Shown here: piece by piece, positions 16,347 to 25,389 of the stretch
How positions within the stretch are numbered: position 1 is the stretch's first letter
Layout of the letters: each line of letters starts with the position of its first letter
Assembly: GCF_003977615.1 (NCBI RefSeq)
Contig: NZ_RYZR01000005.1
Location: forward strand, 715,773-779,772
Direction of reading: 5' to 3'
Source: Dyella dinghuensis
Lineage (GTDB): Bacteria; Pseudomonadota; Gammaproteobacteria; Xanthomonadales; Rhodanobacteraceae
DNA length: 64,000 bases
Made by a program: the position numbers and the translations under genes
The notes under the pieces: model-generated
The model's database searches: none
Seen by the model: the letters and a program-made list of their open reading frames with translations, nothing else
Told to the model about the DNA's origin: nothing

Positions 16347-17027
16347 CTACTGCGCAGCAGAATCCTTGCCGTCCAATGCATTCTGCATCTGTTGCGCCAG
16401 GTCGCTGAGATCGCTTTTTGCTTGCTCCTGCATGTCGTCCATCTGGGCAACCACACGCAGTAACTCATGCGGGTCCAAACTCCCGGAGCGAAGGTCGGTC
16501 ATCGTGTCGATCATTCTTGGGCCATTGATGATCAATCTGAGATTGCTTTCGAGCGTCGTGGCCGTTTCCCGCTGGGCAGCATAGACAGCCGAATAGCGAT
16601 ACATGCGTTTGCTGTCGATCCAACTTGCCGACTGGTTGGCCACGGCTACGTCCCAGGCTTCCTGGCGCAATGTTGGCCACCTAAGGTTGAGATTGAAATT
16701 AAAGCTATGGATTTGTGTCAGGGCGAGTTGCTCGAGGTCTTTATCGGGCGCCTTGGTTTTCAGATCCTGTTCCAGCGTGTCGCGAAGACGACCCAGAACA
16801 TCCGCTTGACGCGTGTCTTTCGCTAAAGCCTCGCGAACCTCCACCAAATTAGTGCGGATTTCCGCGTCGATCTGTTCACTGGCCGCCTCGGCTGCGTGTT
16901 GATGATGAACACGCTCGATCCATGCCTCAAGGCCAAGCGCAGTGAGGATACTGAGCACAATCATCAGGTAGTGCTTGAGAAAATCCTTGAACGACTTCAG
17001 AGCGGTGCTGGGCAACTCCAGATGCAT
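16347..17027 (-). CDS. Single-span membrane protein of unknown function
   Basis: A 226-residue protein starting at ATG 17027 behind AGGAG. An amphipathic N-terminus (ALKSFKDFLKHY) leads into one transmembrane helix (LMIVLSILTALGLEAW) and then a long helical, charged domain (DAEIRTNLVEVREALAKDT, and a C-terminal AQMDDMQEQAKSDLSDLAQQ), probably coiled coil. The longer open frame to 17198 lacks a ribosome binding site. No family was recognised. Proteins of this shape are common near the inner membrane in Xanthomonadales, but no role can be given. Confidence 0.65.
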   Translation of the reverse strand: MHLELPSTALKSFKDFLKHYLMIVLSILTALGLEAWIERVHHQHAAEAASEQIDAEIRTNLVEVREALAKDTRQADVLGRLRDTLEQDLKTKAPDKDLEQLALTQIHSFNFNLNLRWPTLRQEAWDVAVANQSASWIDSKRMYRYSAVYAAQRETATTLESNLRLIINGPRMIDTMTDLRSGSLDPHELLRVVAQMDDMQEQAKSDLSDLAQQMQNALDGKDSAAQ

Positions 17028-17211
17028 GGCGGACAACTCCTGGCCTGATATGCCGGCAAGGGTAACGACTCTCGAAGCCAACCGGAAAGTACAAGGCGCG
17101 AATTTGAGTGCAAAACCGGTTCGCCTGACTCCATATGTCTGGAATGCAAGGTCTCGATCAATGGCCCACGGCCGGGCGTGCCGACCGGAAGCCTTCAAAA
17201 ATCACTGAAAT

Positions 17212-18600
17212 TTACTGCCCGATATCGCGCAACTTCCGGCCGCTCATCAGGTTGCGCTCGATATGCTCAAGCGTGACACCCTTCGTCTCAGGCACCAGCC
17301 AGAAGGTGAGACCGATAAAGACCAGGTTGAGCGCCGCATACAACCAGAATGTCTCGGTGTGACCGACACTGTTGAGCAAGGTGAGGAAGGTGGCACCGAC
17401 GATCATATTGGCGATCCAGTTGGTAAACGTGGAGCAGCCAATGCCGAAGTCGCGGCCTTTCAGCGGTTGCACTTCCGAACATAGGGTCCAGATCAGCGGA
17501 CCGGCCGACATCGCAAAACCCACGATAAAAACCAGCAACATGCCAACGGTGAACAGCTGCATCGCATGCGACACCGCACCCATGCCCATCATTGCACCGA
17601 CCACGCCGAGGCCGATCGCCATTACGGCGAAGCCGGTATACAGGATCGGCTTGCGGCCCCACTTGTCGATCAGGCCGATCGCGATGAACGTGGCCAGCAC
17701 GTTGGTGAGGCCGACGATGGCGGTAAACCACATCTGTGAGGTGGTGTCGTAGCCCATGTCCTTGAAGATGCGCGGCGCGTAGTACATCACGACGTTCATG
17801 CCGGTGAACTGTTGCATCAGCTGCAGCAACACGCCAAGACCGACCGAGCGGCGAAAATTGCTGTTCTCCAGAAACAAATGCCAGCCGCGCTGGGGTGTAC
17901 GCAATTGCTCTTTGATCTCGTTGGCTTCGCGCGTCACCGCGTCAGGATTGCCGCGCAGCTGCTGCAGTACATCGAGGGCTTCGGCCTCGCGGTTGCGCAT
18001 CATCAGCCAGCGCGGGCTGTCGGGAAGAAAGAAAACGCCAAACAAGAACAACACGCCAGGGATCGCGATCACACCCAGCATCAAGCGCCAGTTTCCGCTA
18101 TAGCTGAAGGCCGTGTCGGAGAGAAACGCGACCAGGATGCCGATGGTGATCATCAACTGATACAACGAAACCATCGCGCCACGAATGAATTCGGGTGCAA
18201 CTTCGGCGAGATAGAGCGGCGCCGTAAACGTCGATATGCCGATCGCCAGGCCCAACACTACGCGTGCCGCGATCAGTGTGTAGGGCGACCACGCGAATCC
18301 GCAAAGCAGCGAGCCCACCACGAAGAGCACGGCGCCAAGAATCAGCGAGCGCTTGCGGCCCAATGCAGCCGACATCCAGCCAGCCAGCAGCGCGCCCATC
18401 GCAGCACCGAACATCATGCCGCTGACGATCCACTCCACCATATGATCGGAGATCGCGAAATCGCGCTGGATGAACTGCGTGGCGCCCGATATCACACCGA
18501 TGTCGAGACCGAACATGAGTCCGGCGAGCGCAGCGAGCACGCAGGTAAATACCGCGGTCGCTTTCGCGTGCGTCGCAGCGGGCGTAGCAATGGCATTCAT
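17212..18600 (-). CDS. MFS sugar porter (galactose/xylose:H+ symporter type)
   Basis: A 462-residue, 12-helix major facilitator. Sugar porter signatures are all present: [10 protein letters not shown] after helix 2, [16 protein letters not shown] in helices 4-5, [16 protein letters not shown] before the central loop, [17 protein letters not shown] (Q-Q-x-T-G-x-N, sugar binding) in helix 7, and [13 protein letters not shown] at the C-terminus. The start ATG 18600 has GGGGAG 6 bases upstream. It is the last gene of the galactonate-pathway row, so it probably moves galactose or a related monosaccharide released in the periplasm across the inner membrane. Confidence 0.92.
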   Translation of the reverse strand: MNAIATPAATHAKATAVFTCVLAALAGLMFGLDIGVISGATQFIQRDFAISDHMVEWIVSGMMFGAAMGALLAGWMSAALGRKRSLILGAVLFVVGSLLCGFAWSPYTLIAARVVLGLAIGISTFTAPLYLAEVAPEFIRGAMVSLYQLMITIGILVAFLSDTAFSYSGNWRLMLGVIAIPGVLFLFGVFFLPDSPRWLMMRNREAEALDVLQQLRGNPDAVTREANEIKEQLRTPQRGWHLFLENSNFRRSVGLGVLLQLMQQFTGMNVVMYYAPRIFKDMGYDTTSQMWFTAIVGLTNVLATFIAIGLIDKWGRKPILYTGFAVMAIGLGVVGAMMGMGAVSHAMQLFTVGMLLVFIVGFAMSAGPLIWTLCSEVQPLKGRDFGIGCSTFTNWIANMIVGATFLTLLNSVGHTETFWLYAALNLVFIGLTFWLVPETKGVTLEHIERNLMSGRKLRDIGQ

Positions 18601-18685
18601 GGATGACTCCCCGGTCGGATAAGCGAATTGGATGCCTTGATCGGCATCTTCATGTCGGTGTCGTGAATTGCATGGCGTGGCGCGG

Positions 18686-19576
18686 TCACGCAGGATGGCC
18701 AGCAAAACGCGGTTCGGCGATGCCGGTGAACGGCACATCGACGGCAAACAGGCCGCCGGCATGCGGGTCATGGGCAAGCGCTTCCGCGCTGAGACCATCG
18801 CGTGCGCTGGTGATGTAAAGCGTATTCAGATGCGCACCGCCAAAGGCGATGCGGGTGGGTTGACGGGTCGGCACGGTGATGACGAAATCTTCGTTGCCGT
18901 TGCGGTCGTAGCGCACCACGCGGCCCAGTCCCCACTGCGCATTCCACAAACCACCTTCGGCATCCACGGCGGAACCGTCGGGATCACCATTCAGATGCGA
19001 GAGATCGATATGAACGCCTGCATCCGCGACATGATCGCCGTACGCACAGCGGCGTATCAAGCCGGTCACCGAATCGCAGAAGTACATCGTCGCCCCATCC
19101 GGACTGAACGCGATGCTGTTGCTAATGGCCACAGGGCCTAGTGGAAGCTTTTCGAGCACGCGATCCGCACCAAGTCGATAAAAGCTGCCAGCGGCGTAGC
19201 GCGCCTCGCCTGCCGCGGGCTCGTGCAGCGTTCCAAATACAAATCGTCCCTGGCGATCGCAGGCACCGTCGTTGAGGCGTGTCGGCAAGCCTTTCTCCAC
19301 CTCGGCAATCCGGATCAACTCACCCGATTCCAGATGAAAGAACGCGAGGCCTCTGGCCAAGCCAAGCAAGAGCCACTTATCGTCCTCGCATAACGCGAAT
19401 GAGGCGAGACGCTCGGGCATGCGCCACTGGCGCGTGCTGTTGTCGGCAGGACAAAAGCGCCACAGCACGGATTGGTGGATGTCGGTCCAATAAAGCACGT
19501 TTTCTCGCGGACACCACGTCACGCCTTCGCCCAGCGTGTTGCGTGCATCGAGCACCAACGCTGCGCTCAACGTCAT
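18686..19576 (-). CDS. SMP-30/gluconolactonase family lactonase (probable galactonolactonase)
   Basis: A 296-residue six-bladed beta-propeller hydrolase of the SMP-30/Gluconolaconase/LRE family. Divalent-metal ligands are visible: Glu in [19 protein letters not shown], Asn in [14 protein letters not shown], Asn in [11 protein letters not shown] and Asp in [23 protein letters not shown] 19576 overlaps the stop of the SDR gene as ATGA, so these two are translationally coupled. In the oxidative galactose route it would open galactono-1,4- or -1,5-lactone to galactonate. The lactone specificity is inferred from its position next to galactonate dehydratase. Confidence 0.88.
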   Translation of the reverse strand: MTLSAALVLDARNTLGEGVTWCPRENVLYWTDIHQSVLWRFCPADNSTRQWRMPERLASFALCEDDKWLLLGLARGLAFFHLESGELIRIAEVEKGLPTRLNDGACDRQGRFVFGTLHEPAAGEARYAAGSFYRLGADRVLEKLPLGPVAISNSIAFSPDGATMYFCDSVTGLIRRCAYGDHVADAGVHIDLSHLNGDPDGSAVDAEGGLWNAQWGLGRVVRYDRNGNEDFVITVPTRQPTRIAFGGAHLNTLYITSARDGLSAEALAHDPHAGGLFAVDVPFTGIAEPRFAGHPA

Positions 19577-20337
19577 GCCCAGCCGCCGTCGACGATAAAG
19601 TCGTGACCCGTGCACATGCGGCTGTCGTCCGCGCCAAGAAACAGCGCGGCGCGCGCAAGGTCATCCGCGGCGAGATAGCCGGGCATGCACTGCTTCTGCT
19701 GTATTTCGCGCTCACCGGCTTCGTCCAACCAGAGTTCGCGCTGCTTGTCGGTGATAACCCAGCCGGGCACGAGCACGTTGATGCGAATGCGATCCTTGCC
19801 CAGCTCGCGCGCGAGGCCATTGACCAGGCCATGCACCGCCGACTTGGCCATCGCATACATCGGATAGCCCGCGTTCTTGATCATCCATCCGGTGGACCCA
19901 AGGCAAATCACCGAACCACCGCCCAGCTCACGCATGCCAGGCACTACTGCCTGCGTTGCGAAATACTGATGACGAAGATTGACGGCAATACTCTGCTCGA
20001 ATTCCTCGACGGTGGTGTCTTCCAGTCGATGGCGCCGATCATTCGCGGCGTTGTTGACGAGTACGCTGATTTTTCCGACGCGCGAAGCCGCCTCGGCGAT
20101 CGATGCGCGCAATGCCTCTACATCGGTGACGTCGCAGCGCAGGAATATCGGCGCATGACGCGTATCGGGCAACGCAGCGCGCAAAGCTGCCGCGCCCTTC
20201 TCGTCGATATCGAGAAACGCCACACGCGCGCCCTGTTGCGCGAATTGCGTGACGAATGCTGCGCCGATGCCGGTGGCGCCACCCGTAATCAAAACCGCAC
20301 GATCGACCAGACTGGGATACGTGGCGAACGAAGACAT
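19573..20337 (-). CDS. SDR family oxidoreductase (probable D-galactose 1-dehydrogenase)
   Basis: A 254-residue classical short-chain dehydrogenase. Cofactor motif TGGATGIG, Asp after strand 2 (VAFLDIDEKG, favouring NAD+), NNAAND in the NNAG position, catalytic Ser in CLGSTGW, the Y-x-x-x-K motif in YAMAK, and the substrate-loop/C-terminal FIVDGGWA are all visible. ATG 20337 gives MSSFATYPSL. It lies between galactonate dehydratase and the lactonase, the expected place for the enzyme that oxidises galactose C1. It could instead be an L-arabinose or D-fucose dehydrogenase, since enzymes of this type are often broad. Confidence 0.85.
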   Translation of the reverse strand: MSSFATYPSLVDRAVLITGGATGIGAAFVTQFAQQGARVAFLDIDEKGAAALRAALPDTRHAPIFLRCDVTDVEALRASIAEAASRVGKISVLVNNAANDRRHRLEDTTVEEFEQSIAVNLRHQYFATQAVVPGMRELGGGSVICLGSTGWMIKNAGYPMYAMAKSAVHGLVNGLARELGKDRIRINVLVPGWVITDKQRELWLDEAGEREIQQKQCMPGYLAADDLARAALFLGADDSRMCTGHDFIVDGGWA

Positions 20338-20363
20338 GTCGAATCTCGCAGGGAAAGAGGTGC

Positions 20364-21512
20364 TTACCACTCGGCCACGCTGCCGTCGGAATGACGCCAG
20401 ATCGGATTGCGCCAGCGATGCCCGATCGCCGCGCGTTCGGCGACATAGGCTTCATTGACCTGCACGCCCAAGCCCGGGCCGCCGGGAATCGACACGAAGC
20501 CATCCTCATAGGCGAACACGCTGCGATCGACGACATAGTCCAGCAGATCGTTGGCCGCGTTGTAGTGGATGCCCAGGCTCTGCTCCTGGATGAACGCGTT
20601 GTGGCAGATCGCGTCGAGCTGCAGATTGGCCGCCAGTGCGATCGGCCCGAGCGGACAATGCAGCGCCAGCGCCACATCGTAAGCTTCCGCCATCGTGGCG
20701 ATCTTGTGCGTTTCGGTGATGCCGCCAGCGTGCGACGGATCGGGCTGAATGATGTCCACGCCACCGGTCGCGAAGACGCGCTTGAAGTCGTAGCGTGAAT
20801 ACAGTCGCTCGCCCAAGGCGATCGGTGCAGGCGAAATTGCTGCGAGTTCGGGAATCGCTTCAAGATGATCGGAAAGCACAGGCTCTTCGATAAACATCAG
20901 TTTGAAGGGCAGCAGTTCGCGCATCAGCACTTTCGCCATCGGCTTGTGCACACGCCCGTGGAAATCCAGACCGAGACCGATATCCGGACCGACGGCATCA
21001 CGCACCGCCTGTACGTTTTCCAATACGCGTTGCACCTTGGCGTGCGTATCGACGAAGTGCATCTCCTCCGTGGCGTTCATCTTGACGGCGGTGAAGCCGC
21101 GAGCGACGGCGTCCTTTGCTGCCTTGGCCGTATCGGCCGGACGATCGCCGCCGATCCACGAATACACGCGGATGCGCTCGCGCACCGGACCGCCCAGCAA
21201 GGTATGTACAGGCACACCGAGATGCTTGCCCTTGATATCCCACAGCGCCTGATCGATGCCCGCGATGGCGCTCATCAGCACCGGACCGCCGCGATAAAAG
21301 CCACCGCGGTATAGCACGCTCCAGTGATCTTCGACGTGGCGCGGGTCCTTGCCGACCAGATAATCGGCCAGCTCTTCCACAGCGGCGGCGACGGTATGCG
21401 CGCGGCCTTCTACAACCGGTTCGCCCCAGCCGCTGATGCCTTCATCGGTATCGATGCGCACGAACAACCAGCGCGGCGGGACGAGAAAGGTCGTGAGACG
21501 AGTGATCTTCAT
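20364..21512 (-). CDS. dgoD: D-galactonate dehydratase
   Basis: A 382-residue member of the enolase superfamily (mandelate racemase/galactonate dehydratase group) that dehydrates D-galactonate to 2-dehydro-3-deoxy-D-galactonate. Metal ligands follow the expected order: Asp in GLDFHGRVH (with the accompanying catalytic His), Glu in MFIEEPV and Glu in [13 protein letters not shown]. The second catalytic His is in HCPLGPIA, after the Asp in [12 protein letters not shown]. Its length equals the E. coli enzyme. The start overlaps the aldolase stop by four bases (ATGA). The 26-base gap to the SDR gene fits one operon. The DFHGR signature supports the galactonate-specific subgroup. Confidence 0.93.
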   Translation of the reverse strand: MKITRLTTFLVPPRWLFVRIDTDEGISGWGEPVVEGRAHTVAAAVEELADYLVGKDPRHVEDHWSVLYRGGFYRGGPVLMSAIAGIDQALWDIKGKHLGVPVHTLLGGPVRERIRVYSWIGGDRPADTAKAAKDAVARGFTAVKMNATEEMHFVDTHAKVQRVLENVQAVRDAVGPDIGLGLDFHGRVHKPMAKVLMRELLPFKLMFIEEPVLSDHLEAIPELAAISPAPIALGERLYSRYDFKRVFATGGVDIIQPDPSHAGGITETHKIATMAEAYDVALALHCPLGPIALAANLQLDAICHNAFIQEQSLGIHYNAANDLLDYVVDRSVFAYEDGFVSIPGGPGLGVQVNEAYVAERAAIGHRWRNPIWRHSDGSVAEW

Positions 21513-22150
21513 ACGTTGATTCCTTGAGATGCTATGCCCGTCTTCCAGGCCTGTGCAAAAGCGTGCGCGCGCTGGCGTACGTCGTCCGTTTCGCGTCCGG
21601 GAGCGTAAAGCGCCGAGCCGAGTCCGAAGCCATCCGCACCCGCGGCGATATAAGGCGTCATGGTTTCCGGCGTAATGCCGCCCACCGGCAACATGGCGAG
21701 ATCACGCGGTATCACTGCGCGCCATGCCTTGAGTACGGCGGGGGTAATTTGCTCGGCGGGGAATAATTTGATCGCGTCGGCACCGGCTTGGATCGCGGCG
21801 AATGCTTCGGTCGGTGTCGCTACACCAGGGATGCAATACAGGCCTGCGCGCTTGGCCGCTGCGATAAGGGCGACGTCTGCATGCGGCATGACAATCACGC
21901 GACCGCCGGCGGCAGCGATCTGCGCCACCTGTTCGCTGCGTAGCACCGTGCCCGCGCCAATCAGGCAGTCATCGCCGAACGCCGCCGATAAGTGCCGGAT
22001 GCTTTCCAGCGGCTCCGGCGAATTCATCGGCACTTCGATGATGCGGAATGCGGCGTCGTGCAGCGCGTGGCCGACAGCGAGCGCTTCGTCCGGGCGAATG
22101 CCACGAAGAATCGCTACGAGAGGCAAGGTATTCAACCAGTCGCGGATCAT
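21509..22150 (-). CDS. dgoA: 2-dehydro-3-deoxy-6-phosphogalactonate aldolase
   Basis: A 213-residue class I KDPG/KDPGal aldolase that cleaves KDPGal to pyruvate and D-glyceraldehyde 3-phosphate. The Schiff-base Lys lies in AIKLFPAE, the Glu general base in [17 protein letters not shown], and the phosphate loop in [10 protein letters not shown]. The motif [12 protein letters not shown] is typical of DgoA rather than Eda. It overlaps the kinase upstream by four bases and the dehydratase downstream by four bases, a tight three-gene block. Confidence 0.93.
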   Translation of the reverse strand: MIRDWLNTLPLVAILRGIRPDEALAVGHALHDAAFRIIEVPMNSPEPLESIRHLSAAFGDDCLIGAGTVLRSEQVAQIAAAGGRVIVMPHADVALIAAAKRAGLYCIPGVATPTEAFAAIQAGADAIKLFPAEQITPAVLKAWRAVIPRDLAMLPVGGITPETMTPYIAAGADGFGLGSALYAPGRETDDVRQRAHAFAQAWKTGIASQGINV

Positions 22151-23106
22151 GCGTCTATTCCAAAAAAATCATACGTTTTAGCGTGACTATGCAGCCCTGC
22201 CGCCGAAGCCAGTTGCCATAACCCTTGCGCGGCCGCATCGCCGATGATGGCCGGGGACGCATAGCCAAAGTACGTGGCGGCCACAGCGTAGCGATTGCAA
22301 AGCGACAGGTCGCCAATCAGACACAACGGCACGCTGCTGTCGCCGCCATCGCGTACCAGTGCAATGCGAAATTCCTCACCGATCAATAGTCCGGAAAGAA
22401 ACTCCGGCACATCATCGGCATCGAGCTGATTGTTCAACATCAGGGCGCGCGACGAGAACAGGCGGCTGAACGCGCCCGCCGCGCCGCTTTCCCTGGCGCT
22501 ATGCAGACCGCGCAGGAAAGCATCGTTGGGAACGGGTTGCGGATCTTCGACCGACATACCGGCGCCGAGTATGGAATGCTTCATCAGCAGTGCGTAAATT
22601 TCACCGGTCATGATCGTATCGAACGCAGCAATCCGACCGTCGCTGACGGTGACCCATTTGCTATGCGTGCCGGGGAGTACGAAACGGACATTCGCCCGAT
22701 GTTCCGACTGTTGGGACAGTGCACCGATAATTTGGGTTTCCTCGCCGCGCATGACGTTGGCCGGCGAGTCCTGCAGCAATCCTGGTGCGATCCACATGTC
22801 ATGACGGGCGCACGCGTTGTTGCGCATGACACCCTTGGCGATGACATTGATATCCGCCGGCACTTCAACGTAAGGCACCTCCTGCCAGCCTTGCCGGCTA
22901 CCCACCATGCCGGCCGCGAGAATGATGCAGGGCGGCCAGCCAGTAGTAATGGCACGTAATGCGGCGGAAAAACTGCCCTCCGGCAACTGACGTATACCCC
23001 ACGCATGCTGACGCGTCGACACGACGTTTCCATCGACGTCATAGAGATAGGCACGCAGGCTGGAGGTACCCCAGTCGAGGCCAATGAGTTGCACCGCTAC
23101 GTTCAT
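22147..23106 (-). CDS. dgoK: 2-dehydro-3-deoxygalactonokinase
   Basis: A 319-residue kinase of the DgoK family (ASKHA fold) that phosphorylates KDGal at O6 with ATP. The phosphate-1 motif is IGLDWGTSSLRAYLYD near the N-terminus. The segments VLPGTHSKWVTVSDGRI, FDTIMTGEIYALLMKHSILG and LSGLLIGEEFRIAL are characteristic of the family. ATG 23106 is preceded by AAGG at 6 bases. It is the first gene of the minus-strand row, directly downstream of the regulatory spacer shared with the GntR-type regulator. Confidence 0.93.
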   Translation of the reverse strand: MNVAVQLIGLDWGTSSLRAYLYDVDGNVVSTRQHAWGIRQLPEGSFSAALRAITTGWPPCIILAAGMVGSRQGWQEVPYVEVPADINVIAKGVMRNNACARHDMWIAPGLLQDSPANVMRGEETQIIGALSQQSEHRANVRFVLPGTHSKWVTVSDGRIAAFDTIMTGEIYALLMKHSILGAGMSVEDPQPVPNDAFLRGLHSARESGAAGAFSRLFSSRALMLNNQLDADDVPEFLSGLLIGEEFRIALVRDGGDSSVPLCLIGDLSLCNRYAVAATYFGYASPAIIGDAAAQGLWQLASAAGLHSHAKTYDFFGIDA

Positions 23107-23222
23107 ACCGGCCTTCGTCCTCGACGCTTGTCAGTCTTGTTGGCGTGCGCGTCCAGGATCATCCGTTGCATCGCATGCCATGCCAACTCGGGCTGTCGAC
23201 GCCCCTGCGCCCCTTATTCGTA

Positions 23223-23233
23223 TAATACTACAA
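23223..23233 (-). promoter_or_regulatory. Candidate DgoR-like operator at the dgoK promoter
   Basis: Read on the minus strand, the site is TTGTAGTATTA. It matches 9 of 11 bases of the inverted repeat TTGTA(G/C)TACA(A/T) reported for E. coli DgoR, and it overlaps a -10-like TATTAT for the dgoK direction. A match to a published consensus, not proof of binding. Confidence 0.5.
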
Positions 23234-23561
23234 TATGTTTAGGGGCGACAGGTGGCGGTTTAGCCGAATCCCATAGTCCGATGCGCCTGATGAAGCGTAG
23301 GTTTTTGCTTGGCCTGCTTGCGCAATCAGGCGAGCACCGGACCTTTGCGCTTCCGCGCCAGTACTCGTAGGCTGGATGGAAATCCAAGAAACAGGCGGTG
23401 ACCCAACTCACCAGATGCAGCTTCCGGCGATGTTTTCAGCGCTTAACTTCGCGGCGCGGGCTGGAGAAATCTTTCGAGGAACGACTGGCATCTTCAAACA
23501 CGCCCTACATGCCATCGCGATAGCCGGCTGACGTCACGCGGGCAACCTGCTATAGAGCCTA

Positions 23562-23572
23562 TTATATTATAA
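23562..23572 (+). promoter_or_regulatory. Candidate autoregulatory operator at the GntR-regulator promoter
   Basis: TTATATTATAA is a perfect 5-1-5 inverted repeat. It has the TT-TA-TA-AA spacing of the DgoR consensus and sits on the -10 hexamer of the regulator gene, which suggests autorepression. Confidence 0.5.
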
Positions 23573-23649
23573 TTTATCCAGTTCACTGGATCAGTTGAAC
23601 TCGCCGCAAATCGTGTTTTAAATGCATCCAGTCCCAGGAGTTCAATGCC

Positions 23650-24372
23650 ATGATGAAACCCATCGCCGTGCGCAACCTGCACAACCAGGTAGTGCATGAG
23701 TTGGGACGGCTTATCGTCAGTGGCGAACTAAAGGCCGGCGATAGCTTTCCACGCGAGGAACTGCTTGCGGAGCAGATGAACGTAAGTCGCACCGCGTTGC
23801 GTGAAGCGATGAAGGTGCTTTCTGCCAAGGGCCTGATCGAATCCCGGCAAAAGACCGGTACTCGCGTACGCGATCCCATGCACTGGAACCAGCTCGATGC
23901 CGAAGTGTTGGGCTGGCGTTGCGCCTCAATGCCAACGGATAGCTTCGTCGAAAAGCTGGTGGAGATGCGTGAGATCATCGAACCGGCGGCGGCTGCTGCC
24001 GCTGCGCGTCGCCGCACCACACAACAGTTGGCCGTGCTGAAGGATGCATACCAGGCCATGGAGGCAGCGACCCATCTCGATGCCTGGGCCAAGGCGGATC
24101 TCGCCTTTCACGAGTGCCTGCTGCAAGCCGCAAACAACGAGCTGATGTCATCGTTATTTTCGGTGATCGAAACGGCCCTGGACACTTACTTCCGTCTGTC
24201 TGCAGGCAATGCTTCCAACTTCAATGTCGCCCTGCCGCAGCATCTGAAAGTCTACGAAGCGGTGCGAGCCAAGCAGCCCGATGTGGCCCGGCAAGCGATG
24301 ATGAAATTGGTTCGTGATTCGCAGGACAACATACGGCGTGGCGCCAGCAAGTCGCCTGGCAAGCGAAAGTAA
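23650..24372 (+). CDS. GntR family regulator, FadR/FCD subgroup (DgoR-like)
   Basis: A 240-residue repressor. The N-terminal winged helix (VVHELGRLIVSGELKAGD, then EQMNVSRTALREAMKVLSA and the wing LIESRQKTGTRVR) is followed by an all-helical FCD effector domain with its metal/effector residues: Asp/His in KADLAFHECLLQAANN, and His in LPQHLKVYEAVRAKQPD. This is the only plus-strand gene within a 14-kb minus-strand galactoside locus, divergent from dgoK. By analogy with E. coli DgoR it probably represses the galactonate genes and responds to galactonate. Start is ATG 23650 (a second ATG follows directly). Confidence 0.92.
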   Translation: MMKPIAVRNLHNQVVHELGRLIVSGELKAGDSFPREELLAEQMNVSRTALREAMKVLSAKGLIESRQKTGTRVRDPMHWNQLDAEVLGWRCASMPTDSFVEKLVEMREIIEPAAAAAAARRRTTQQLAVLKDAYQAMEAATHLDAWAKADLAFHECLLQAANNELMSSLFSVIETALDTYFRLSAGNASNFNVALPQHLKVYEAVRAKQPDVARQAMMKLVRDSQDNIRRGASKSPGKRK

Positions 24373-24414
24373 GCCTTCGATATTCGCTGCATCGCGAGCA
24401 GTAAAGCAGCGACA

Positions 24415-25362
24415 TCAACTCTGCATCATATCGAGCACGCTAAAGACGAATCGATGCTCTAACGTCGCGCGCGGCAGCAACATCGTCATACCGTTGGCGA
24501 GCGCTCCTCCGGGTAAATGCACCGCGTTGATGGGGTGATCGACCGGTTCGAAACAGAAAAAGTCGCCATCAGTTGGCGTATACAGCACGAACGCATCGAC
24601 GTCGGCACTGATCCGCAAACCGAGCCGTAATGCTCGCCAATGGATATCAGCTTCGCCCGTCCAAGCGTGAAAAGCGTGATCCAGACCTTCGCCTGGCAAC
24701 ATGCGCTTGTTCCTGAAGTCCCAATACGGTGGAACTGCTACGCGCTCAATCGGCAGCGGTGATTGACCGTCGTTAATCCATACCTGCGGCGCGGGTGCGC
24801 GCAGGTGGACCTCGCCGTGACGAGGAAAGAAGGGATGCAACCCGAGACCGAACGGCATCGTCGCCGATCCGGTATTGGTGACCGCCAAGTCGACCTGCAA
24901 AGCATCGTCGTGCAGGGCATAGTTCAACGTCGCCGCATAGCTGTACGCCGTTGCGGACGACTCGCGCAGCGACAGTTGCGCCTCACACGCCGTATGCGAT
25001 TGCACCTGCCACGCACGCTGCCAACCGCTGCCGTGAATAGGCCACGGTTCTCCTTCGCGATTGGGCGTCAGTGCAATCCAGCGTCCATCCACGAGGAAGC
25101 CGCCTTCGGCAATGCGGTTGCTCCATGGCACCAACGGGTAACAAGCCAAACGATTGGGGTCGATCGGATGCGTCTGCGAATTCGAAATCGGCTCGTGGCG
25201 ACGCATCAGAGCAATCGACTCACCGCGTCCGTGCCAGTCGAAGCCGGCGAGTCCGCCGCCGGCTTCGGGTACGATGCTCGCGCTCAGTGCAGCGCTCCTG
25301 ATTTCCAGCACTGATAGCTGCTCTTTCTGCTCGATCAAGGCTGGCTGTTCTGCACTGTACAT
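24415..25362 (-). CDS. Aldose 1-epimerase (galactose mutarotase type)
   Basis: A 315-residue enzyme of the galactose-mutarotase-like superfamily that interconverts alpha and beta anomers of galactose. Active-site residues fit the family: Asn-Arg in WSNRIAEGGF, His in IHGSGWQRAW, His in GLGLHPFFPRHGE, and the catalytic Glu in CFEPVDHPINAVH. No signal peptide is evident, so it would act in the cytoplasm. It lies 27 bases downstream of the alpha-galactosidase gene and supplies the anomer needed by the dehydrogenase. The ribosome binding site before ATG 25362 is weak. Confidence 0.9.
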   Translation of the reverse strand: MYSAEQPALIEQKEQLSVLEIRSAALSASIVPEAGGGLAGFDWHGRGESIALMRRHEPISNSQTHPIDPNRLACYPLVPWSNRIAEGGFLVDGRWIALTPNREGEPWPIHGSGWQRAWQVQSHTACEAQLSLRESSATAYSYAATLNYALHDDALQVDLAVTNTGSATMPFGLGLHPFFPRHGEVHLRAPAPQVWINDGQSPLPIERVAVPPYWDFRNKRMLPGEGLDHAFHAWTGEADIHWRALRLGLRISADVDAFVLYTPTDGDFFCFEPVDHPINAVHLPGGALANGMTMLLPRATLEHRFVFSVLDMMQS

Positions 25363-25389
25363 AGACGAGCAGGAAAGATTGCGAGCATC

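Larger units (their letters stand above)
23107..23649. promoter_or_regulatory. Divergent promoter region between dgoK and the GntR regulator
   Basis: A 543-base spacer with a promoter zone at each end: TATAAT at 23221-23226 and on the other side TATAAT at 23568-23573 for the regulator (77-base leader). The middle part (about 23234-23560) has no supported gene; it contains a near-perfect 20-bp hairpin at 23312-23331 (GCCTG...CAGGC around TTGCGCAA). This long central stretch is unexplained. Confidence 0.65.
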
